Source: Hyposmocoma kahamanoa
Lineage: Eukaryota; Arthropoda; Insecta; Lepidoptera; Cosmopterigidae
Assembly (NCBI RefSeq): GCF_003589595.1
Contig: NW_020654229.1
Coordinates: forward strand, 7,253,767 to 7,317,766
Direction: 5' to 3'
Length of the DNA stretch: 64,000 bases
Positions 62,614 to 64,000 of this stretch are shown here, one piece after another (the stretch's first letter is position 1; each line of letters begins with the position of its first letter). The notes beneath the pieces were generated by a model. The model did not search any database, was not told the origin of the DNA, and saw only the letters and a program-made list of their open reading frames with translations. Made by a program: the position numbers and the translations under genes.

Positions 62614-63166
62614 TCTCACCAGGTTCGCACTCTCTCTCTCTCTCTCTCTCATCTGAACGTTGTCCCGGTTGCGTCCTCAGCTGTGTTGCTGCGGAGCCCG
62701 GGGTTCGCTTTCCTGCTTTTTCTCCTCCACTTTGCACGGTCTTCGGCATCCTTAGTGGTGAGACCATTGGCACGCATATCACCCTTGGCGACGTCAAGCC
62801 AGCACTTCTTGGGTCTGCCCCTTCTACCGGGGCCCGGCGGAGGTGGCATAGCCAGACATTTGTTTCCCACGTAGCATGCCGGTTTCCGTAAGATGTGGCC
62901 GTACCATCGTAGGCGGCTTTCTTGCAGTTTATCTGCAATGTCACGGACGTGAAGGCTGCCGCGGATGCGGGCGTTTCTGACACGGTCTTTCCGTGAAACT
63001 CCACACATCCAGCGCAGCATCTTCATTTCCGTGACACGCAGCTCCTGCTTATGGCGCTCAAGTACGGGCCACGTTTAACTGCCATATAAAAGGACAGGCC
63101 TAATGATGGATTTATAGACCTGTCCTTTCAGCTTAACCGGCATCTCATCTCACCAGGTTCGCACTC
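62614..63166 (-). mobile_element. RTE-type LINE, 5'-truncated, with 19-bp target duplication
   Basis: TCTCACCAGGTTCGCACTC occurs at 62614-62632 and 63148-63166 and borders the insertion. On the minus strand, MPVKLKGQVYKSIIRPVLLY is followed by GS and then a TAA where related RTE proteins have glutamate before TW. Next come TEMKMLRWMCGVSRKDRVRN, LQESRLRWYGHILRK and GRRGRPKKCWLDVAK. The 3' tail is (GA)n. This is the post-reverse-transcriptase region of RTE ORF2. The premature stop makes the copy inactive. Confidence 0.85.
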
Positions 63167-63259
63167 ACTGCGGGAAAATAAAATTTTAATGTAATATTAT
63201 TCAAATTGTTTTAAGGTAATTTAATGTAAAAAAAGGTAAGGTAATGACTTCAAGTTTTT
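63167..63259. other. AT-rich spacer
   Basis: Short AT-rich segment between two LINE pieces. Confidence 0.3.
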
Positions 63260-63728
63260 TTTTAATTTTTATAAAATATAAGTGCGCATTTGGCGTCCAT
63301 CTCACCTGATGGAAAGTGACGATGAGGTCGACGATGGAGCATGCACACCTAAATAATGCCTATTCACTCTCGCCTTGAAAAGACCCAAGTTATATCGTAC
63401 AGGGAACAAGTCTGCAGACAGGGAATTCCACTCCATAGCCGTTTGCCATATAAATGTGGAAGCGTAACGCTTCTTGCGAATCTTTGGAATATCCACAACC
63501 TAGGGGTGGAACCCAAGCCTACGCCTAGTCCCCTGGTTATGGAAAGGGGAAGGCGGAATTAAATCGTGTAATTCCATCGCATACTCTCCGTGATATATCC
63601 TGTAAAATACAGATAAGCAGGCAACTTTACGGCGGTGTTTAAGGCTCTGCAGCTTCGCCTCCACTAATTCCGAGTCACCTTTAAGCCTCTTGGCACGGTT
63701 GTCAATTGAACTCCATAGAATGAAGAGT
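63260..63728 (-). mobile_element. Jockey-like LINE 3' end
   Basis: The minus strand starts with LWSSIDNRAKRLKG and continues LQSLKHRRKVACLSVFYRIY and HDLIPPSPF. After a frame change come MDIPKIRKKRYASTFIWQTA, MEWNSLSADLFPVRYNLGLF, KARVNRHYLG and SLSIR, stop. The 3' UTR is short (CATCAGGTGAGATGGACGCC). Best example of the family's true carboxyl end; one frameshift near 63500. Confidence 0.75.
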
Positions 63729-63751
63729 CGGCTCCTGAAAATGAACTGAAT

Positions 63752-63793
63752 GTCTTAAATCATTCCATTTAAATAAGTATGGAATGATTTAAG
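63752..63793. repeat. Short hairpin
   Basis: CTTAAATCATTCCAT and ATGGAATGATTTAAG are inverted around a 10-base loop, between a LINE piece and repeat Z. Role unknown. Confidence 0.55.
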
Positions 63794-64000
63794 TAAGCTT
63801 CTTGTGAAAGAGTACGTCCAGAGAAGTACTGTCACCTTACTTATTTCTGCCGCCAAGTAGTAATGTCAGCATTACTGTGATCCGGTTTTGAAGAGTCGGT
63901 GAGATTACAGGCACGTGGGACTTGTCAACTTATGTCTCAGGGTGACGGGCGCAGTGGCAGTGCCCCTTAGATCTTTGCGATTTAAAGCTATGAGTGGCAC
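63794..64000 (+). repeat. Repeat Z, running off the window end
   Basis: AGCTTCTTGTGAAAGAGTAC, TTATTTCTGCCGCCAAGTAG, GAGATTACAGGCACGTGGGA, CTTGTCAACTTATGTCTCAG, ATCTTTGCGATTTAAAGC. Confidence 0.65.

Overview
This looks like intergenic or intronic DNA from a lepidopteran (butterfly or moth) nuclear genome. It is AT-rich and has no bacterial-style operons. It is packed with repeat types familiar from Lepidoptera: tRNA-headed SINEs, jockey-like LINE ends carrying CATCAGG-type 3' ends or (TATTC)n tails, RTE ends, and many short terminal-inverted-repeat (TIR) elements. The species and chromosome cannot be named from the sequence. No rRNA, functional tRNA or CRISPR is visible. A 10-N assembly gap lies at 34855-34864.

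Two long intact open reading frames are both transposon genes. One is a Tc1/mariner-type transposase on the minus strand (49180-50526) inside a complete element (48702-50703) with perfect 36-bp TIRs and a TA target duplication. The other is a Ty3/gypsy pol remnant (42648-44327) between two 119-bp LTR copies; its gag, protease and reverse transcriptase are deleted. Host coding sequence is nearly absent. The best candidates are a possible first coding exon at 53313-53448 (ATG in good context, GC-rich codons, GTAAGT donor) and an unrecognised 162-codon frame with a signal-peptide-like start at 3021-3509.

The most interesting theme is a set of elements with CA...TG ends and 8-bp target duplications. 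A 286-bp family (TIR CATTGACTTACAA) has six copies. A roughly 490-bp family (TIR CATCGAGTA) carries what reads as the first exon of a THAP zinc-finger protein, ending at a splice donor. A third, unrelated family (copies at 10561, 25165 and 47836) carries a different THAP-like first exon. CA ends, 8-bp duplications and a THAP amino terminus are the features of P-element-superfamily transposons, so these look like non-autonomous P-like relics.

Layout. 1-9.7 kb: SINE, a repeat whose inverted partner lies near 60 kb, the unknown gene, LINE pieces. 9.7-20 kb: TIR elements, SINEs and ACCGACTTC repeats. 20-29 kb: LINE 3' ends, foldback MITEs, THAP relic. 29-38 kb: dispersed repeats around the gap and a relatively unique block at 34.9-36.8 kb. 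38-47 kb: repeats, a complete THAP-bearing element and the gypsy relic. 47-51 kb: a nested stack of old element, MITE and Tc1-like transposon. 51-56 kb: THAP elements, tandem repeats, the candidate exon and a LINE inserted into a MITE. 56-64 kb: Harbinger-like MITEs, an LTR remnant, an RTE insertion with a 19-bp target duplication and LINE ends. Apart from the transposon genes no genes work together here.
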